In this document: positions 1 to 14,648 of the stretch, piece after piece
Layout: each line of letters starts with the position of its first letter
Numbering within the stretch: the stretch's first letter is position 1
Source: Botryococcus braunii
Lineage: Eukaryota; Chlorophyta; Trebouxiophyceae
DNA: 27,500 bases
Reading direction: 5' to 3'
NCBI GenBank assembly: GCA_002005505.1
Contig: MVGU01000105.1
Coordinates: 590,001 to 617,500, forward strand
Translations under genes and position numbers: made by a program
The notes under the pieces: generated by a model
What the model saw: only the letters and a program-made list of their open reading frames with translations
Database searches by the model: none
Told to the model about the DNA's origin: nothing

Positions 1-69
<69 letters not shown>
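1..69. repeat. (AC)n microsatellite
   Basis: An uninterrupted AC dinucleotide run reaches the left window edge, so its true length is unknown. It is followed at 77-94 by a 7-bp stem hairpin (GTGTGCG / CGCACAC, loop CATA). Confidence 0.97.
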
Positions 70-72
<3 letters not shown>

Positions 73-94
73 GCACGTGTGCGCATACGCACAC

Positions 95-2129
95 ACAGCA
101 GGATCAAAAGCCCTGATTCTGCAATGCAGAGCGATGAGGGGTGGGTAGTTTCATTGAGTTTGCAGCATCGATAACTCGCCACTTGACTTCAGATACGGCA
201 TTTCAACATCTCTCGGCAGCTGCATTACACCTACAGTGTTGGGATCAAGCTAAATGTTCTCCACATGCATTTCAAAAGACACCTTCATAGACATGTATAC
301 TTGTAGCCATAGCGTTGCGGATACTGGAATACGGTAGTCGACGAGAAAATCTAGAATTCCAGAAATAGTATCAGCATGTTACCAGTATGTCCTAGTAAGT
401 GCTTATGCAAGATTGCATGTATGCCCACTTGCAGCATTAACTGTAACGCAATCCCTAGCATATACTGCTTGACAGCAGCCCAACCATCCATGAAAGAAAT
501 CCTCTAACATGCCTTGCAAGGGCCTACAACTCTCTAGGCCCGCCATCGCAAGCGCGATTGTCCCCCCCCCCCCCCCGGGGGGGAGGCTCTCCATTGCAAA
601 TGCGATTCCCTCCCTTCTCCCTCCCTCCCCCCACCCCTCCTCTCACCCTAAACTCCAAATCTAAGAACTCTAGAGGGAATATCCCCTCTAGGTTTCGTTC
701 ATACATGTCCTGCTGGTTTGATCGTGTTGGGGCAACGGTCACAACGTCAGTTAATTAAGTGGCTTTTGTACAGAAGCCACTTGTGTGCCACACGTGGCCC
801 AGCCGCTATTTGTTGCCTTGGCAGCCTCGCTTCAGCGTTTGTTGATGCTGCCTACCCCCACATATGTGCATGCATGTGCGTGTACAAGCAGAACTCCTCT
901 AGCTAAGAAATTGCCTCGGGACCTGCGAAGTAGTATTCATTAATGTGATCACAGGTCGGACCATGCCGCTGCAGCTGAGCAGGCTTTCTTGGCCTTCGAT
1001 GTGCTCCAAACCCAGGTCCTCCAGTCCATTGTCACAGCTGATGGCAGTGGTCTTGGCCCTTTGCGGCACACTTCGGATGGCTGCAGCACACTTTGGCTGG
1101 ATTGCCTCTTGCCCAAAAGGGTCTGGGGAACACTAAGGCCACTTTCCCTTTGCCCTGTGCCCATCTTGTTTCCGTCACGCAGATAGCCCCACGTTCAGGG
1201 CCATATTCTCGCTTCATCCCACTGCCCCACCTGTCCCTGCTGCCTTGCATGCCCAATTGGCTGCCAGGGCTGACTACTGTGCGCACATGCCCTTGTCCTG
1301 GGTTCCAATATCGCTCGTTGAAGATCCTGATCTTGTCCAAGGCAAAGTGCAAGCCCAGCTGTCCAAACACTTGCAAGGCACAGTTGCGCGCATACCGGGA
1401 GCACTTATTGAGGACCATTCCCTTTGGGGTTGCGAACGTTCTGTTTTCCAAATCTCTCACACAGCCGGGAGCGTATGGAGTGGGTAGCTGGCTCTACGAG
1501 TTCTCTACTTGCAGCAAGCAATGGACCTAGAGTCGTTCCGCTGCCTCTTTCAATCCCATCTCTTGATCCCCGACTCGCCAGCATGGCCACCACGCTGCTG
1601 GCGGGAGCTGGATGTCAATGGCCACCACGCTGTTCATTACACCTCAGGGAGGTATGTGGCGATTGTCGGCCAGCATTACTCCATTCGCAAGGGCCTCGAT
1701 GCTACCGAGGAAGATGTGGAAGTTTGTGCAACGTGACCTTTGAAGTCATTCCCTTAAAAAGATATATCTTTTAAAGGACGACAAAATCGATACCCATAGC
1801 CTTGAAGTTGGAGGTACATCTTATCGTATTACACGGCTTTCCCCCCGCCATGATGGGCCATCATTGATGGCGCCCGTGCAGGCTCCCGAATCAGATCCGA
1901 CTTGAGCCAAAGCTGTTGTCACCCGAAAGCACTCGGCGTCTTGACCAGACTGGACACTTACTGTGTGGAAACAACGATATTGGTTCTGATGCAATGTGCT
2001 GACCATCTGTATTTCTAATTTAGTTGTGGAGGTTGAGGCTAATGACTTTACGAAACAAGGAGGGCACGCTGACTCCGGCGTAGCATTTATGATGCCTGTG
2101 GTAGTTGCAGACGCAACACAGCAATTGTA
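95..2129. other. Unassigned region, possible coding piece near 950-1740
   Basis: No gene can be supported here. At 562-583 there is a C15-G7 homopolymer block. It is flanked by two similar 17-mers (CCATCGCAAGCGCGATT at about 543-559, CCATTGCAAATGCGATT at about 591-607). The plus frame through about 965-1080 reads like protein (AAEQAFLAFDVLQTQVLQS), and the frame from about 1509 to 1735 also reads plausibly. I recognise neither, and the antisense strand of 1032-1460 is open as well. These could be exons of an unknown gene or a decayed element. Confidence 0.4.
562..583. repeat. C15-G7 homopolymer palindrome
   Basis: Fifteen C are followed directly by seven G, forming a self-complementary block. 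Two similar blocks occur at 10086-10109 and 17737-17751. Confidence 0.9.
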
Positions 2130-4915
2130 ATGATAGGCGCATTGGGTTTTGGGTTGTCAGAGAGCCACATCAGGGGCCGTTCTTGGGGAAGTAATCCATG
2201 TGCACGAAGTCAGAACGTGCGCTGTCCAATCACGATCTCCGCCTCTCGCCTCACAAGCTTTCGGGTGCAATTGAACGGGAGAAAACGGCAGAGCAATGTA
2301 AATCACGTGATAAGCTGCTCAGCCAGTGCCGTTGTGTTGCCCTCTGACGATGGCGGTAGGTCCTTGCAGATATACAGGTCAGAGTATAGCTACGTAATTG
2401 ATACTAGGTCGGTCTCTAGGACAGGGCGGGATTGTTACTAAAATCCATTAGTGATTCTTAGATGGAGCATTTAGAGGTTGTAGTCACCGAAATACGACCA
2501 AGTATAACTGACACATGTGTGCACTCTGACTAGGTTCAGAGACAACAACCCTTCCGCAAGCCACCGGAGGAGGCCTCCTTGCCAGCATCCGGGCATTTGC
2601 ATTTTTCGTTTCAACCTTCGCACTCGCCATTCCGCTGTTCATTCTTATGTGTCTTATGTCTCCATTTGTAGCCATTTTTGACAGGAAACGGTGGGTGGTC
2701 GTGCTTGAAGACTGATGCTTAAGCCAGTTTGAAGAACCATAACGATGGCTGCATAGTAATCTGTTGGCAGGCCTTGACGGTATCTGTATAAAACCTTGTT
2801 AGTCTTGGGGGGAATCAGGCGGTTGGCACAGCATATTGTGAACAACATTTGGGCGAAGATGTCATCACGGTTGTTCTACAGGGTTGAGGTGAGAATATAG
2901 CTGCCCACTTGCAGGGTGTGCGTTTAGGTGTTTTATGTCATTTATCTTTAGCCTGCCAAACCTGTGACCACTCATGGTGGTGGGGTTGCCAGATCGAAGG
3001 CAAACAGAACCTGCCAAGCATGGAGACACCAGCTGTGTACGTGGCAAACCACCTGAGCGCTTTGGTAAGTATTCTGCATGAAGTTAAATACATTACTGCA
3101 AGCAGGTCCAGTAAGAGGTTTTGTGGCTAACTATTCGTTGAACGGCGGTTCGGTTGAGTCTTTCATGCACAATTCTCAGTTCCCACAGTCGTTTTTGTAT
3201 CTTGGTATGAAACGTAGCAGTTATTGATAGGGACGGACTGCAGGACATCTTCACTCTTTTTCATTTGAATCGGCCTTTCAAGTTTGTATCTAAGACATCA
3301 GTATTCTTCATCCCCATTATTGGCTGGAGCATGTTCCTCACTGGTATGCCCAACCTGTGTTTGGCATATGGTCAATATCAGCCTGAATCTGCAGGCTCGT
3401 TCACCTGCATCCCTCTTGCAGATTGTTGTGAGTCCGCTCTGTAAGCATGAGCATGGCTTGCCAGACATACAAAACATGTGACTAACCAATCTTTAGGATC
3501 ATCTCAATTTTGTTACAACAACGCAGCTGGTCGGAAGCCACAGATAAGTCTCTTTGTACTGTATGGGATGAGCACGCAAGTCTCCTGGTCACACATCAGT
3601 AAGGGTGAAGAGAAACGGCAGTACATGTTCTGGCAGAGACAGCAGCGGGCAAGCAAGTTGAGACTGATGGAGAGGTGCATGTAGGCCATGTGATGCTGAA
3701 TAGAGTGGACAGTAAATCCCAGATAGCGGTCCTAACAACCTGCCGCGACCTTTTAGCAGATGGCTGCTCAGTCTTGTTTTTCCCGGAGGGGACCCGCTCA
3801 AAGGATGGCAAGCTGTATGATTTCAAGAAGGTATCAAATGCTGCTGTGCATCTGTCCAGTCCTGCATATACCATTGTCTTTGATGTTGATGTGGGGTCAC
3901 TTTGGTGAAGCAGTCCGCTTTATGAGAATGCAATGTCACTCTGGGAACGATTGCTTGCAAAGACAGATGTGCAAAACAAGTCTCACGGCTCTTGCTTGCA
4001 AGGATGGGTGGTGCAGTGAAAGCCTCAGGATACGTCGCCACCCCTTTCCTGATTCCTGGGGTATTCAAAATGACTTTGTTTTGCTCGTTTTCATTGTGAC
4101 CCACCGGTTCACTTAAAACGCACTAGGTTATGAGAAAAGCAGCAGGTTGAAATGGCGGTCGTATCCAACAGCAGCTGCGCTTGTGAGAGGTCTTGCGGTC
4201 AGGTTGCAAAGATGTTCATTTGCAGTGATTGACTGGTAAATCTGCTAGTCATGTTCCTGCTGGTTCTCAACATTGACCGTCAGAATTATCATCACTTAGG
4301 CTATTGGAAGAAGAAGAAGAAGAAGAAGAACAAGAAGAAGAAGTTACATTGGGGTTTTACGCCACTCTTATAATGATGAAGCCACTCTTGCAAAGAAGAA
4401 GAAGAAGAAGAAGAAGCTGGCCTTGTTGCAGAGGGTCCATGGGCTTTTGAACCAAGCCATCATTGCTCACGAAGATGTGTGATGCTTTATTATGCGTCGA
4501 GTCAGTTCCATTATTGCGGCTGCTGTGGGTCGCCAGCTGGCCGCTCGCCGGGTGTTGCTCATAGCTTGAAACATTTGGGTTTGGGTCCTTGAACATGAGG
4601 CTGGTCCTTTTTACTCCACTCTTGTAAGAAAAAGAAGGAGTTACTCGGTCCAACCATAGCATGTGAAGAGGTGTGATGTGGTGGACGCAGGGAGCCTTCT
4701 CGACCGCCACGAAGGGTAAGGTGGCAGTGGTGCCAGTGACCATCCTCGGGACGAACCACTTGATGCCCAATGGGCAGGAAGGCAGGCTGTATCCTTATCC
4801 ACACCCTGTGCGAATGGTTGTGCACCCTCCTATCTTTGGCAGCAATGCTGCTGAGCTGGCGAAGCAGGCTAGAGAGGCCATAGCAAGTGCCATGCCACCT
4901 GACATGGTTGCTTGA
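2130..4915 (+). CDS. 1-acyl-sn-glycerol-3-phosphate acyltransferase, plastid type, seven exons
   Basis: The enzyme acylates lysophosphatidic acid at sn-2 to make phosphatidic acid, a step in plastid glycerolipid synthesis. Exons: 2130-2355, 2540-2690, 2819-2888, 2993-3064, 3244-3343, 3685-3830 and 4691-4915. They total 990 nt (329 residues plus TGA), and every intron is GT-AG with matching phase. Residues 1-75 resemble a transit peptide (VISCSA near the end). A membrane segment lies at about 94-122. The PlsC blocks are all present: NHLSALD at 168-174 (catalytic NHx4D, split by an intron just before the Asp), GWSMFLTGH at about 200-208, FPEGTRS at 239-245, and VVPVTILGT at 268-276. The length and order fit plant ATS2/LPAT1-like enzymes. 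The start at 2130 is the least certain point: the frame is open upstream and a further 5' exon is possible. The intron from 3831 to 4690 carries AAG repeats. Confidence 0.93.
4307..4416. repeat. Imperfect (AAG)n tracts inside an acyltransferase intron
   Basis: Two AAG runs (4307-4343 and 4392-4416) lie in the 860-nt intron. They are separated by two copies of a GCCACTCTT motif, and a further related copy with an AAG-rich tail lies at about 4609-4640. Confidence 0.85.
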
Positions 4916-5551
4916 CTTTGCTGTTGCAGCCTTACAATTTTGTTGCGCTGGTTCCGCCTCTTGGCTGAATTGAAGGCAGCACGCTGATGACAACGATGGA
5001 ATAGCCATCCCCTCGCAGATGGATTTGTTTGCTACCTCATTTCTACATCGGTGTATTGCGCACCCCCTGGATCCTTTTTTTTTGGAAGAGTGTATGTGGG
5101 TAGTGTCTCGAACACCCCATCTGTTTGTTCACAACGTCTTGGGATGCCCGGTGGGGCCTGCCTCCGTGCGTCTGTGAAGAACATATTGGGGTCCTGGGAG
5201 AATTTTGCCTCAGTGCCGGAATACCAATTCGGACGCAGGGACTGCACTTAGAAAAAAGTTAAACTGCACTGCTGTGTGTCCTTGCAGAACGTCGTGGGGA
5301 CGCGGTGGGTTTTGCTACAGCGTCTGCAAAGCTCGTTTTGGGAAAAGGAGGGGGGAGCGGGAGATTTTGCTTCAGTTTGTGTTGGCGCAGCATCTTGGAT
5401 TGGGGGGCATCTGTCGTTCGTGTGTCTGCACTCAGCGTGTTGGGATGCAGGAAATCCAGAGTGCAATTTAGATTCGACGAGCCAGTTGAGTGGTCTCCTT
5501 TTCTTGTGTGATTTGTTGCCAGTTGGGGAAGGGCATGGGAATTCGCTTTAG
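4916..5551. other. Unassigned region after the acyltransferase
   Basis: This holds the 3' flank of the acyltransferase gene. A good acceptor (CCTTGCAG) ends at about 5286 and is followed by an open plus frame ending in a stretch reading FRFDEPVEWSPFL, with a possible GT donor after it. The minus strand is also open from 5951 to 5259. Neither is recognised. Confidence 0.4.
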
Positions 5552-5818
5552 GTGGATGTGAAGCCGAAGGGGAGGGACGCAGCACTTGCATCTGCTTCAC
5601 GGGGAGGGGAAGTGACAGAACGTCAGGCATGCAGCAGCGCACCTCATGCAGGGGCAGGAATGTTTCAAAACGATGCCAGGCGGCAGCTCTCAAGGAATCC
5701 AAAACCTTGGGCGCGTGCAATAAAGGCCGCTGAAAAGGAACGAAAAACGAAGCCCCGAAAGAGTCCCCACCGTGGAGATCACTCGGACCGGCCCCAAGAT
5801 GCCAGAGGCCTGAGTACG
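5552..5818 (+). CDS. Candidate internal exon, unknown protein
   Basis: An acceptor (CGCTTTAG) and a donor (ACG|GTGAGC) bound 89 in-frame codons with phase 0 at both ends. The peptide begins VDVKPKGRDAALAS and becomes strongly basic (RAIKAAEKERKTKPRKSP). It could join in phase to the open frame at 5287-5510. The opposing minus strand carries a 230-codon ORF (5951-5259, Pro/Ser/His-rich) over the same DNA, so the coding strand is unresolved. No family is recognised. Confidence 0.25.
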
Positions 5819-6811
5819 GTGAGCGCTTGTGTTTGTACGGGACGCAGCTAGTTGGCCAAGCCGCGTGACGAACAGATTGGCCTGACTTTATGTCAAAGCC
5901 TGTGGGGGCAGCGAGATGCTGCATCTCATGCGCATGACATAGCGTGCGCATGCTGGTCCAGCAGGCATGCCCTAGTGGGAGCGCATGCCGGCATGCGCAG
6001 GTCCTGTCTCTGCTGCATCCTGAAATCTACAGATTTATGCTCATTTTTCCCCCGTGCGTTTTTCGATTTTCCTCGTAGGTGCAAAGGGACTCCCATCTAG
6101 CTCTCTTTTTTCTGGTGAATGGAATTCTTGCTAAAGGGTTTGGGATGACCGACTAGAATTTTTGTGGCAATTAGGACAAATTTTGTTATGCGGATATCCG
6201 TCTTTTCTTTTTGTTTGTTTCTAGGCAGGGGGGCAGTGCCAGGGCCAGGGTTTGACTTTATATTTGCCGATTTACTTCATACATCTTCTTACGGCCGATT
6301 AAGCTGTGTTTTGGGCCATGGAACTAGGGTACCGTTAGATTACAAAACTTCTAGATCTGACGAGAAGTGAAGGTTTTCCTTATGCCAAGGCTTGGCTTAA
6401 TTGAAGGTGACACGCCCTGGTTCCCATGACATTTGTGAGAGAACTAGTGAAAAATAATTTGGTCTGCAGATCGCGTTTTCCCTGTTTGGGACATTGTATT
6501 CAATGATTCACCCTTTTTCTTTAGTTTACAATAAGAGGAAAGCAAACCCCAAAAATCTTTCCTTGCCTTTCCGTGTCATGGGGCGTGCTAGACTTGCATA
6601 CCGTCAGTGACCCTCAGCATTTCTAACCTAGAAATTCTAAGGTATCCGAGCGCAGCACGGCCAGCAGCGCAGCACGAGCGGGAATACATCATGTCGGAAA
6701 CGGATGGGCATCACAACATTGTTAACGTCACAGAGTTCAACATCGTGTTGCAAAGTGCACAAAGTTAGCACTGTACCCATTTTTGAGCATTTTTTAACGC
6801 ATCATCACACT
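5819..6811. other. Unassigned region
   Basis: I see no supported gene. The T-rich stretch and short ORFs have no recognisable content. The right end is the presumed 5' flank of the gene at 6812. Confidence 0.4.
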
Positions 6812-7327
6812 ATGTCTCACCATAAGGCGAACCCGAGCGACTATGGCTGGACGTACCAAGGAAGCAACGAACAAAGTCGCGTTGATTTCTACCAGCGCGA
6901 TGGCGTCAAGATGGATTATTATTACACCACAGGTGTGAAGGGGCTGCTCTTTGCGTTCAACAGCTTTTGAATGACATGGGCTCACTTGCCGTCCAGAGTT
7001 TCAAATCCTCGCAACGTTTTTTAGAGCAACAAACCGCAAAACAGCTTCAAAAATATTCAAACTGGATTGATGATTGCTATTTGTAGTTTCCACGATTGAG
7101 ATTGATATAAGTTGTAACCCTTATATGGCAGGATCTCGTGTTCCCTCACTGCCGGACTTTTTGTGTTTCGTGCAGGTACCACGAAGACGTCGATGAACCA
7201 CCCCACTCAGGGGAACACACAAATGTTTCGCCAAAATCTGTCGGAGCAGGCTTTCCGTGATGTCTGCAACAATCCCCGTTCTCATACCGGCCAAGGGTAT
7301 CAAACGACGGCAAACAAGCCAAAGTAG
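6812..7327 (+). CDS. Conserved-looking 90-residue protein of unknown function, two exons
   Basis: Exon 1 is 6812-6932 and exon 2 is 7176-7327, with a 243-nt GT-AG intron (donor GTGTGA, acceptor TTCGTGCAG). The phase-1 junction creates a Gly codon. The product is 90 residues, begins MSHHKANPSDYGWTYQGSN and ends in TAG. It is hydrophilic, with no signal or membrane segment. Blocks that look constrained are GWTYQGSN, RVDFY, MDYYYTTGTTKTSMNHPTQG (across the splice), MFRQNLSE and NPRSHTGQGYQ. The pattern reminds me of small uncharacterised proteins of plants and algae, but I cannot give a family name. The start at 6812 is chosen because the sequence before it in frame (ATG at 6704) is low-quality. 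No function is claimed. Confidence 0.72.
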
Positions 7328-8177
7328 CTAGCATCTGTTCTGTATTAGAGCCTAGCAGGACGATATATCTTCTATGATAAAGACAAAATGACTTGGAACC
7401 TGTTCTGAAAGGTACTCTCGTCGTCTTGGTTTGTGGCTTCAAAAAGAGAACAAACCCTAGCTGCACTTTTCCGGGTCTGTGGTAGGCTGCCTCTGGTGCA
7501 TTTGTGGATAGTGAATTTCGCGGCAGGATAGCGCTGGGGACGATTGGTGGCACTTCAATGTAAACGCAGCTTGGTGTGACCCTTCATGGATGGACACCGT
7601 GTCAAATGCAATAACACCTGCGCTGATTTGAATTGTGAAGTTGCCTTCTCTGCCTGCAACCTATGTATAGCAAATTTCAGCCCAGCAGATTAATTTTATC
7701 AGGAACAAAAGAATCAAAGCCACCTTCCCCTGTGTTTATCTTGAATATGGTAGAAATTGCAGCTACAGAGTCAAACAAGAACAAAAACTAAGTCATCTGT
7801 AAATCTCTCATTGTATGACTCCCACAGAGAATCTCAAAAATCTGTTGATCAGCCATCTATCATCATAGATGGCATCAACATGTGCCTCAGGTCCTGAATG
7901 GACCCTGGTGATCAAACCTGCACAGGCTCTGATTGGCGAATCCCCATACATGGATGCCCAGTCAGTGCTATTGTGCGGAATAGCCATTATTGTTACTGCC
8001 CCACATTTGCGTGTGCTTGTCATTAAGATATGCTGATGTACAGGCCCTGCTCGTGTCCTCAGCACTGACCTGTCCCCCAAGGCTATGTTCCCTTCTCCCC
8101 CAACGCAGAGGCGCGCAAGTGCGTGCGTCCGCACAATCCCTAGGGGTTTAATTCACATAAGCCATGCACGTCACTCA

Positions 8178-8230
<53 letters not shown>

Positions 8231-8596
8231 ACGCACACACATGTGCACGTGCGTGTCCACACCTAACCCCCTACCCCCCCGCCCCAAAATATCCTACTCA
8301 CACATACATACATTCCCCTCGGCACTCAAAGTCATTCTAACCCATAAAAGGAAGTGGCTCCTGGATGCAGATCTGTGTTACCTTACTGTCAGGGCATCCC
8401 TTACCCCCTAAAACACAAAACGATCCACTGGTGCAAAAGGAATCAGAGAAAGAACCCAGTCCCGACCAGGAAGGAAAGGGGAGGAGATGCTGGAAGCCCC
8501 ACTTTGTGCATCTGAAGAGAAATGCTCTAAGGTCCATGCCAAGACCTACTTTTACATTGTGAAATACCTAATTTTGACAACCACAAAGCATGCGAT
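7328..8596. other. Intergenic region, no gene seen
   Basis: This lies between two genes ending towards each other. I see no coding content beyond chance ORFs. It includes the (AC)n tract at 8180-8225. Confidence 0.5.
8180..8251. repeat. (AC)n microsatellite with ACACATGTGCACGTG flank
   Basis: AC repeats at 8180-8225 pass through an interrupted AC/GC stretch into ACACATGTGCACGTG (8237-8251). The same 15-mer follows the AC tract at 65-79. Confidence 0.93.
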
Positions 8597-12086
<3,490 letters not shown>

Positions 12087-12539
12087 CTGGAAACAAACTT
12101 ACCAGTACGTCAATGTGATACATGTTTCCTGAATGCCAGCAAGAAACGCAGGTAACCGCCGATGCCTTTATACAATATCGGACCTCTGAAACATATGCAC
12201 CAGCCTTAGAAGTTAACCCCCAGTATCTATTGAAACCAAGCCTTTTTATAGACCTCGACATACGTTTCTCAACGATGTGGACGTAGTCAGGGTCATGTCG
12301 ATCGCCGAGAAGGGACGCGATTGCTTAAGTGGAATCGGGTTACCTCAGGACGTCAACCAAAGAGTTTTGAGCTTTTACAAAGTCACTTCAAACGGAATTA
12401 ATAACGCGTTTGACAGGGATTAAGGCGGGATTATTTTAAGAAAGGTGCCAAGAAGTCTGTTGAGCTATGTGCGAGATCAGGATAAATACGGATAGATGCT
12501 GAGATGCATTCAGGGTTGAGTAAACCTGGGATTCGGGGA
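12087..12539. other. Unassigned flank between lumen-protein gene and retroelement
   Basis: The upstream exon of the minus-strand gene should lie here or beyond the retroelement. A minus-strand ATG at 12261 and a strong GTAAGT donor at about 12101 are present, but I could not join them to the exon at 12086. Confidence 0.35.
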
Positions 12540-12572
12540 AGCTCAGCTGACTCAAGCGGAGTCAGCTGAGCT
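12540..12572. other. Perfect hairpin at the 5' edge of the retroelement
   Basis: GCTCAGCTGACTC (12541-12553) is the exact reverse complement of 12559-12571, with a 5-nt loop (AAGCG). The pair 12540/12572 extends the stem to 14 bp. The stop codon that closes the reverse transcriptase frame upstream (12567-12569) is inside the right arm. Confidence 0.9.
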
Positions 12573-14606
12573 GGGGACCATATCCTTAGTGATCTTCACA
12601 GGCCTTTCACTCCCGTAGAGGTGGAAGTTGCTTTGTCGGCATTGAAACCCGGTAGAGCAGCAGGGCTTGGTGGGTTCCCCTCTGAGTTCCTTCGGTTTGC
12701 GCAACAGTGTAGGACCCCGGAGGTGGTGGCTCCCCCTCACTTATTGGCCCCATCCCTCACTGCAATTTTGAATGCTATGTTAGGCGCGGGGTGTCTGCCC
12801 CCTGACCATGACATCCTCACAGTCACCCCGGTCCTGAAAGACTCCTCCCGGTCTGTGCTTGATACCACGAATTATCGCCCCATTGCTGTGCAAGACCCCT
12901 TAGTTCGCCTCTATGCCTCATTGTTGAACACCCGACTCGTGCGGTATTTAGAAGAAAATCGCTTTCGCTGTCCTGAGCAATGTGGTTTCCGCCCTGGGTT
13001 CTCGACGTTACATGCGTTGTTTACTCTACAGCATTTTGTTGACTTAGCTACGCCCACTGCCCCGTTGTATTGCTGTTTCTTAGATCTATCTAAAGCCTAT
13101 GATCGTGTTCCTCGGCATTACTTATGGGAGGCCCTCAGGCGCCTCGGGGTGGCTGAAGGTTTTATCCGCGCGGTACGGTCCACGTATGATGGTGTTCGGT
13201 TTACGGTTGTTGCTGGGGGCATGGCTGGATCTTTCCACGCTTCGGGTGCTGGGGTTACCCAGGGGTCTCCGATTAGTCCCACGTTATTCACGGTTTATGC
13301 TGATGGGCTCCTTAGGCAGATTCGGGCTACTTGTCCTGGGGTTGGTCCCCAAACTCGAGATGGGACTCATGTCCCGGCTCAAATGTACGCTGATGATTTG
13401 ATACTTCTTGCTGAAACGGCAGAGGGCTTGCAACAACTCATTGACGCCGTTGTTCATTGGTGTGGCTTTTCGTATATGCGTATTAATCCCATTAAGACCG
13501 ATGTCATGGTCTTTCCATCGTCGCCCGAATCGCCCCCTTCCTTTCAGTGGGTTTGTGACGGGGTCATGCTTCCCGTCGTATATACTAAGAAATACTTGGG
13601 TGTTATTTTATCCTCGGTTGGGGGTGTGGGGGGCACCTTTGGCCTGCTGAATGGTAAAATGTGGGCCACGTGGAGCTCCCTGATGCGTAAGTATGGTAAC
13701 CTGCAGTGCGCGGCCTCTATAGGTCTTCTTCTTAAGTTGATTCTCATGTGTGTTGTGCCCACGGCGTCATATGCATGTGAGATTTGGGGATGGCGTTCTT
13801 TTCGTTCACCGGCTGCGGCCCCTTCTGTTCAGCTCTTAGAGTCTAGTTACTTGGTCATGTTGAAGATGTTGTTAGGGGTGCGCCCCTCGGTGGCCACTCC
13901 GATTTTGTTAGCTGAGTTGGGGCTTCAACCCCTCGCTCATCACTGGCTGAAGCGTATGGCCACCTTTTGGAACTCGTTGGTGTCTTTGCCTCATGATCAT
14001 CTTTATGCCTTGATTCTTCGCGACTCGTGCTTTTATGGCGTCACTACCCGTACTCCCACTTGGGCAGGGTATTTCATGAAGGCCCTTATTAAGGTTGGCT
14101 ATCCTTATCAGATAGATTGTCAAGCCCCTCATCCGATTGATATGCCGTCCCTTCGGGACCTCTTGCGTCGGCATGGCCGCCAACCCTGGGAGGGCTTGCA
14201 TGTCTCTCCTCGTCTCTGCCCGTCTGAGCGGGCTCAGCTTTGCACATACTCTAGGTGGTTTAATAGTCCGTCCCGCGCCACTCTCTCTAGGCTTTTGTGG
14301 TTACGTATGAGTGTTTCCAAGTTGAGGGTTTTCCATCGATTCCGCATGGGGGTTCACAACCTTCCTATTGATGCTGGTCGTCGTCGGGGCATCGCCCGTT
14401 CCCACCGGTTCTGTGATCAGTGTCAGGCTGGTTTGGTGGGTGATGAACACCACCTTGTCTTTTCCTGTTCGGCCCTTCAGCCGATCCGGGACCGTTACCC
14501 CCATCTTTTTCGTTCCCCCTTTCGGTCGTTACGTCAGTTCGTCTGGCAAGATGACCTTCAGTCTGTGGTTAACTTCATTTATGATTGTTTTCAGTTTCGG
14601 TCTTAG
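12570..14606 (+). CDS. Non-LTR retrotransposon reverse transcriptase, N-terminally truncated
   Basis: The frame is open from 12570 to the TAG at 14604-14606, with no in-frame ATG at the beginning. Reverse transcriptase blocks appear in order: KPGRAAGLGGFPSEFL (fingers), a block reading TNYRPIAVQDPLVRLYASLL, DLSKAYDRVPR with the first catalytic Asp, GVTQGSPISPTLF, the YADD box (13386-13397) with the other two catalytic Asp, MRINPIKTDVMVF, and YLGVILSS (thumb side). Near the C terminus CDQCQ...GDEHHLVFSC forms a C-x2-C-H-C finger common in these elements. All catalytic residues and the frame are intact, which suggests a fairly young insertion. It would act in target-primed reverse transcription, but this copy lacks the 5' part of the protein and is probably not autonomous. 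Confidence 0.95.
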   Translation, partial: AGDHILSDLHRPFTPVEVEVALSALKPGRAAGLGGFPSEFLRFAQQCRTPEVVAPPHLLAPSLTAILNAMLGAGCLPPDHDILTVTPVLKDSSRSVLDTTNYRPIAVQDPLVRLYASLLNTRLVRYLEENRFRCPEQCGFRPGFSTLHALFTLQHFVDLATPTAPLYCCFLDLSKAYDRVPRHYLWEALRRLGVAEGFIRAVRSTYDGVRFTVVAGGMAGSFHASGAGVTQGSPISPTLFTVYADGLLRQIRATCPGVGPQTRDGTHVPAQMYADDLILLAETAEGLQQLIDAVVHWCGFSYMRINPIKTDVMVFPSSPESPPSFQWVCDGVMLPVVYTKKYLGVILSSVGGVGGTFGLLNGKMWATWSSLMRKYGNLQCAASIGLLLKLILMCVVPTASYACEIWGWRSFRSPAAAPSVQLLESSYLVMLKMLLGVRPSVATPILLAELGLQPLAHHWLKRMATFWNSLVSLPHDHLYALILRDSCFYGVTTRTPTWAGYFMKALIKVGYPYQIDCQAPHPIDMPSLRDLLRRHGRQPWEGLHVSPRLCPSERAQLCTYSRWFNSPSRATLSRLLWLRMSVSKLRVFHRFRMGVHNLPIDAGRRRGIARSHRFCDQCQAGLVGDEHHLVFSCSALQPIRDRYPHLFRSPFRSLRQFVWQDDLQSVVNFIYDCFQFRS

Positions 14607-14648
14607 GTTTGTGTCTTGCCCTTTGCTGGCCCTTGCCCACTCTTGGGC

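Noticed and set aside
7146..7553. 135-codon minus-strand ORF
   Set aside because: Half of it is antisense to exon 2 of the 90-residue protein, and the rest is unremarkable.
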